From: Pararhizobium sp. IMCC21322
GTDB lineage: Bacteria; Pseudomonadota; Alphaproteobacteria; Rhizobiales; GCA-2746425
Direction of reading: 5' to 3'
Length of the DNA stretch: 64,000 nt
NCBI RefSeq assembly: GCF_030758295.1
Contig: NZ_CP132335.1
Location: 310,001 to 374,000, forward strand
Positions 62,229 through 64,000 of this stretch are shown in pieces. Below the pieces are notes generated by a model. That model was given only the letters and a program-made list of their open reading frames with translations, made no database searches and was not told the origin of the DNA. The translations under genes and the position numbers were made by a program. Position 1 is the first letter of the stretch, and each line of letters opens with the position of its first letter.

Positions 62229-62735
62229 ATGCCAATAATGATTTCAACCATGATCTCCCTGTCTTTAATCCTGTGCGCGGCGATTTTTGGCTTTTTCTAT
62301 GCCTGGATCTGTTCCACCATGTGGGGACTGGACGCAGCAGATCCGCGCATAGCGATTTCTGCCATGCAGGCCATGAATGCCTCTGTTCGAAACGCCGTCT
62401 TCGCGCCGGCATTCTTTGGCACGCCACTGGTTTTGGCAGCCACCGCAGCGCTGCTCTGGGCGCGCGATTACAAAACAAGTGCAAAGCTTTTTGCGCTCAG
62501 CGGCGCGGTCTATCTGTGCTTTGGTCTCATTCTGACAATGCTCGTCAATGTGCCCATGAATGAAGCGCTGGCGCGCATCGTGGTTCCGGAAGATCTCGAT
62601 GCCGCTAGCGCGATCTGGCAGGACTATTCAAAACCCTGGCAGTTTTGGAACCAGTCGCGCACGGTCGCGTCCGGTTTTGCATTTCTGCTGGCTGTAATCG
62701 GGACGCTTAAACTGTCCGTCAGACCGTTAGAGTGA
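62229..62735 (+). CDS. DUF1772 (anthrone oxygenase-like) membrane protein
   Basis: A 168-residue protein with four hydrophobic helices of the DUF1772 family. It contains the conserved NVPMNEALARI and a Trp-containing WQDYSKPWQFWNQSRT segment. Some members act in polyketide modification, most are unassigned. AAAGGAG precedes the ATG. It is probably controlled by the divergent TetR regulator. Confidence 0.83.
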   Translation: MPIMISTMISLSLILCAAIFGFFYAWICSTMWGLDAADPRIAISAMQAMNASVRNAVFAPAFFGTPLVLAATAALLWARDYKTSAKLFALSGAVYLCFGLILTMLVNVPMNEALARIVVPEDLDAASAIWQDYSKPWQFWNQSRTVASGFAFLLAVIGTLKLSVRPLE

Positions 62736-62747
62736 AGAGGCGACTAT

Positions 62748-63686
62748 TCAGACTTTCGCTTCAATCGCATCCCAGATGAGGGCCGCAATATCCGCGCCGC
62801 CAAATTTCTTCACTTCGCGAATGCCGGTTGGAGAGGTGACGTTGATCTCGGTCATGTAGTCGCCAATGACATCGATGCCGACAAAGATAAAGCCGCGCTC
62901 TTTCAGGGCAGGACCGATGCGCTCGCAGATTTCATGTTCGCGGGCAGTCATGCCAATGGCTTCCGCGCGGCCACCCACATGCATGTTGGAACGTGCTTCG
63001 CCTTCTGCCGGTACGCGGTTGATGGCCCCAACGGCAACGCCGTCGACCAGAATGATGCGTTTGTCGCCTGCCCGAACGTCTGGCAGATATTGCTGAACCA
63101 TAAAAGGCTCTGGAAACATCTGTTCGAACATTTCCAGCAGAGAAGCCAGATTCTGATCATCCGATGTCAGGCGGAATACGCCAGCGCCGCCATTGCCATA
63201 AAGCGGTTTTAGAATGATATCGCCAACTTCTTCCCGAAACGCCCTGATATCGTCCCCATTGCGCGAAATCAGGGTTTTGGGCATCAAATCGGGAAATTCG
63301 GTAACGAAAATCTTTTCCGGCGCATTGCGCACATGGGCCGGATCATTGACCACCAGTGTTTGCGGATGCACCCGCTCCAGCAAATGGGTGGTTGTGATGT
63401 AATTCATGTCAAAGGGCGGGTCCTGACGCAGCAGAACACTGTCCATATCAGTCAGTTCCAGCATTTCCTCGCTGCCCAGCGTGAAATGATCACCCTCCAC
63501 ATCCTGCACAGTCAGGGGGGCCATGCGGGCTTTGACCTTGCCATCCAGCATCATCAGCTGATCCGGCTCGTAATGGAACAGACTGTGCCCGCGTTTGGAG
63601 GCCTCCAGCAACATGGCAAAGGTGGAATCGCCACCAATTTGAATGGTGGAGATGTGATCCATCTGGACCGCGACTTTGAGTGACAT
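62748..63686 (-). CDS. gshB: Glutathione synthetase
   Basis: A 312-residue ATP-grasp ligase that joins glycine to gamma-glutamylcysteine. It has [20 protein letters not shown] at the N-terminus, [16 protein letters not shown], the ATP-grasp [14 protein letters not shown], and the ending [13 protein letters not shown]. It lies 9 bp after the yraN gene on the same strand, a gene order common in alphaproteobacteria. Confidence 0.97.
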   Translation of the reverse strand: MSLKVAVQMDHISTIQIGGDSTFAMLLEASKRGHSLFHYEPDQLMMLDGKVKARMAPLTVQDVEGDHFTLGSEEMLELTDMDSVLLRQDPPFDMNYITTTHLLERVHPQTLVVNDPAHVRNAPEKIFVTEFPDLMPKTLISRNGDDIRAFREEVGDIILKPLYGNGGAGVFRLTSDDQNLASLLEMFEQMFPEPFMVQQYLPDVRAGDKRIILVDGVAVGAINRVPAEGEARSNMHVGGRAEAIGMTAREHEICERIGPALKERGFIFVGIDVIGDYMTEINVTSPTGIREVKKFGGADIAALIWDAIEAKV

Positions 63687-63695
63687 AGAATTACC

Positions 63696-64000
63696 TCAGA
63701 TGTGATCGGAAAGATCAAAAGCCTGTTTCAGATGGACCGGCCACCGCCATGGCGCAAGGGCTATCACATCAAATCGTGTGTTGAAATTTGCAAATTTGGA
63801 CTGTCGGCTGAGCCAATGTGCAGCCGCTTGCCCGATACGCGCCTGCGCTTTGGGGTGAACGGATTCAAGGGCCATGTCCAAAGTGCTGCGCCATTTAACC
63901 TCGGTAAAAACCACCAACCGGCCACGGCAGGCAACCAGATCAATTTCGCCAACCGGCGTTTTATAGCGCTGATTCAAAATACGATAACCCTTGACCCGCA
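63696..64000 (-). CDS. UPF0102/YraN family nuclease-like protein, partial
   Basis: A protein cut by the right edge. The visible part reads KGYRILNQRYKTPVGEID followed by LVACRGRLVVFTEVKWR, which has the GEIDL and ExK motifs of the PD-(D/E)XK-like YraN family, then a helical C-terminus. The frame runs open to the edge. The in-frame TTG at 63977 is internal to the family's normal N-terminus, so the true start lies outside the window. It is transcribed into gshB. Confidence 0.88.
   Translation of the reverse strand, partial: RVKGYRILNQRYKTPVGEIDLVACRGRLVVFTEVKWRSTLDMALESVHPKAQARIGQAAAHWLSRQSKFANFNTRFDVIALAPWRWPVHLKQAFDLSDHI

Overview
The window is chromosomal DNA of an alphaproteobacterium, most likely a marine Rhizobiales/Rhodobacterales-type organism. 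The block rho, mnmE, mnmG, rsmG, parA, parB on one side of hemE, and a DUF299 kinase-regulator gene, maf, aroE, coaE and dnaQ on the other, is the gene order known around alphaproteobacterial replication origins. The hemE/DUF299 gap (47044-47573) is AT-rich and carries four near-consensus DnaA boxes and a perfect TTAA-N7-TTAA CtrA motif. Two perfect parS sites and one near-perfect one lie within 8 kb. I therefore read this window as containing oriC and the centromere. No prophage, insertion sequence or CRISPR array was seen.

Layout. 1-7240: a catabolic operon on the minus strand, a three-subunit molybdenum hydroxylase followed by a TRAP transporter, with a divergent TetR regulator and tandem palindromic operators. 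7451-15363: a GNAT enzyme, then a LacI-type regulator divergent from a FAD monooxygenase, a complete sugar-type ABC importer and a cytochrome b561-like membrane protein. 15837-21052: an unusual four-gene cassette (metzincin protease, thermolysin-like protease, metallo-beta-lactamase-fold hydrolase, patatin-like lipase), all without signal peptides. 21096-26750: DUF1801 and Kelch proteins, then a two-component system facing a dgkA-eptA lipid A modification operon. 27000-35228: tRNA-Arg(CCT), a CAP lipoprotein, an acyl-CoA ligase, a FemAB/CelD-type GNAT, leuD, a Rid protein, leuB, a GNAT, a DMT exporter and a decayed thioredoxin reductase-like gene. 35309-37890: a PD-(D/E)XK-like protein, DUF3052, a GNAT and a Bax-inhibitor-1 protein.

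38086-51335 is the origin-proximal housekeeping block (chromosome partitioning, tRNA modification, transcription termination, haem, shikimate, CoA, DNA proofreading). 51528-64000 carries an RND efflux pair with two extra predicted membrane segments in the pump, trkH, an OlsB-like acyltransferase, comM, an Excalibur-domain gene bracketed by 79-bp direct repeats, a TetR regulator divergent from a DUF1772 membrane protein, gshB, and a yraN-type gene cut by the right edge.

The two large catabolic operons each pair an importer with an oxidative enzyme, which suggests uptake followed by hydroxylation of organic substrates that cannot be named from sequence. The 15.8-21.1 kb hydrolase cassette is the best candidate for an undescribed system. 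All functions come from reading motifs by eye; no database search was run.
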